Assembly: GCF_900098745.1 (NCBI RefSeq)
Contig: NZ_FQTT01000010.1
Location: 62,001-126,000, forward strand
Direction: 5' to 3'
DNA length: 64,000 bases
DNA from: Actinomyces glycerinitolerans
GTDB lineage: Bacteria > Actinomycetota > Actinomycetes > Actinomycetales > Actinomycetaceae
Below the pieces are notes generated by a model. The model was not told where the DNA came from, ran no database searches, and saw only the letters and a program-made list of their open reading frames with translations. Positions 63,209 through 64,000 of the stretch are shown here, in pieces; within the stretch, counting starts at the first letter, position 1; every line of letters begins with the position of its first letter. Made by a program: the position numbers and the translations under genes.

Positions 63209-64000
63209 CCCGGGCCCGAGAGCAGCAGCGCCGCGAGTGCCGGCAGGGCGGCGGCCGCCGAGAAGAGCAACATGGTGGGGCCGGAGTCGTTGACGAGCAC
63301 CTCCACCACCACCAGCACCGCCAGTGCGCGCAGCGCCGGGGACAGCCAAGCCGGTGCGGGCGTCGTCGCCAACCAGGAGTAGGGGCCCCGCCCCGCCCGG
63401 GCCCGGCGCACCGTCCGCGGCAGCCAGCGGGCGACCGCCACGGCCAGCACCAATCCCACCGCCAGCGCCGCCAGCGCCAGCGGACTGGACCGGAACGGGC
63501 TCACCAGCGCGCCGGCCTTGCGCACCAGCGTGGTGCCGGCGGTGCCGTCGAGCACCTGGGCCACGAAGCCGCCCAGGTGTGTGCGTGAGCCGCTGGCGTA
63601 GTCCACCAGCGCGAACCCACCGACCACGCCCACGGTCACCGCGCCGACCCCCAGCCAGCGCCGCAGCCCCAGCCGCACGCCGGCCAGACCCGCGCCCAAC
63701 GCCACCAGCGCCGGAATCAGTGTGAGCGCGCCGCCGACGTCGGCCCCCAGTTGCGGGGCCCCATCGACCGCGAGCGCAAGCAGCCCGGGCACCGCCACCG
63801 CCGCCACGACGGCCGCACGCCGATGCCCACGGGTGGCGGCGAACCGGTCGGCGCCGACGGCCAGTGCCACCACCAGCGCCCCCGCCGCCAGCGCGAAGGC
63901 CGTATTCGACACCCCGTAGAAGCGCCCGGCCACCACCGCGTTCATCCCCAGCGGCCCGTTGAACCCCAGCGGTGCGCCCACTGCGGCATCGGCCAAGATC
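63166..64000 (-). CDS. Polytopic membrane protein, partial (5' end outside window)
   Basis: At least 277 residues, Ala/Val/Leu-rich, with seven or more hydrophobic helices. FNGPLGMNAVVAGRFYGVSNTAF and VDYASGSRTHLGGFVAQVLDG are the only distinctive blocks; they occur in uncharacterised actinobacterial membrane proteins. It overlaps the glycosyltransferase gene tail to tail, which suggests a linked envelope function. The start lies beyond the right edge. Confidence 0.7.
   Translation of the reverse strand, partial: ILADAAVGAPLGFNGPLGMNAVVAGRFYGVSNTAFALAAGALVVALAVGADRFAATRGHRRAAVVAAVAVPGLLALAVDGAPQLGADVGGALTLIPALVALGAGLAGVRLGLRRWLGVGAVTVGVVGGFALVDYASGSRTHLGGFVAQVLDGTAGTTLVRKAGALVSPFRSSPLALAALAVGLVLAVAVARWLPRTVRRARAGRGPYSWLATTPAPAWLSPALRALAVLVVVEVLVNDSGPTMLLFSAAAALPALAALLLSGPGQASPTGAASARAR

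Overview
This 64-kb window is from a high-GC Gram-positive actinobacterium. The Actinomycetaceae (Actinomyces or a close relative) fit best. Evidence: strong G/C bias at third codon positions, frequent GTG and TTG starts with GGAGG-type ribosome sites, a class Ib ribonucleotide reductase set (NrdH, NrdI, NrdE, NrdF), a sortase-anchored surface protein with an LAKTG signal, and a MurNAc recycling module. The genus is an inference. No rRNA, tRNA or CRISPR array was seen.

Layout. 1-7.4 kb: a partial glutamine amidotransferase and a paralogue that has lost catalytic residues, an NAD(P)-binding protein, a sirtuin, small envelope proteins, a PTS EIIC-like membrane protein and a NiaR-type repressor. 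8.0-10.9 kb: nrdHIE. 10.8-11.6 kb: a 747-bp insertion carrying a DUF3800-like gene, bounded by two perfect 41-bp copies of the nrdE 3' end. 12.5-23.4 kb: BASS transporter, SMP-30 hydrolase, CorC-like protein, TspO, P-loop kinase, surface protein, HTH regulator, amidohydrolase. 23.5-25.2 kb: a HipA-like kinase gene split by an amber codon, with a partner gene. 25.3-32.5 kb: two hydrolases, a TrmB-type regulator facing a DUF2000 gene, and an NhaC antiporter. 32.7-33.6 kb: nrdF.

33.6-47.7 kb is an integrated genetic element. A tyrosine recombinase lies just downstream of nrdF. The last 14 bases of nrdF (33627-33640) recur exactly at 47658-47671, which marks the probable attL and attR. Cargo: an HTH/excisionase-like protein, a RecA-fold Rep-type ATPase with an iteron-like array inside its gene, an NYN nuclease behind a promoter and a terminator-like leader hairpin, a 5'-truncated phage-type primase/helicase, an ImmA/IrrE peptidase with a membrane-protein partner, and an operon encoding two proteins built from a repeat I do not recognise (five copies). 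There are no capsid, tail or FtsK-like genes, so it looks like a satellite or non-conjugative integrative element.

47.7-64 kb: two membrane proteins, then a MurNAc module (RpiR regulator, MurQ, MurP-like EIIBC, MupG). A 156-bp copy of the 3' end of the neighbouring ABC ATPase gene flanks it on both sides. Next come the AfuABC/FbpABC-like transporter operon, a 1.0-kb segment with 36-bp terminal inverted repeats, a two-component system, a GT2 glycosyltransferase and a partial membrane protein.

Two themes stand out. Three separate segments (DUF3800 insert, 14-kb element, MurNAc module) each sit at the 3' end of a gene and duplicate it, and two of those genes encode class Ib RNR subunits. The longer intergenic gaps are filled with several families of dispersed hairpin repeats.
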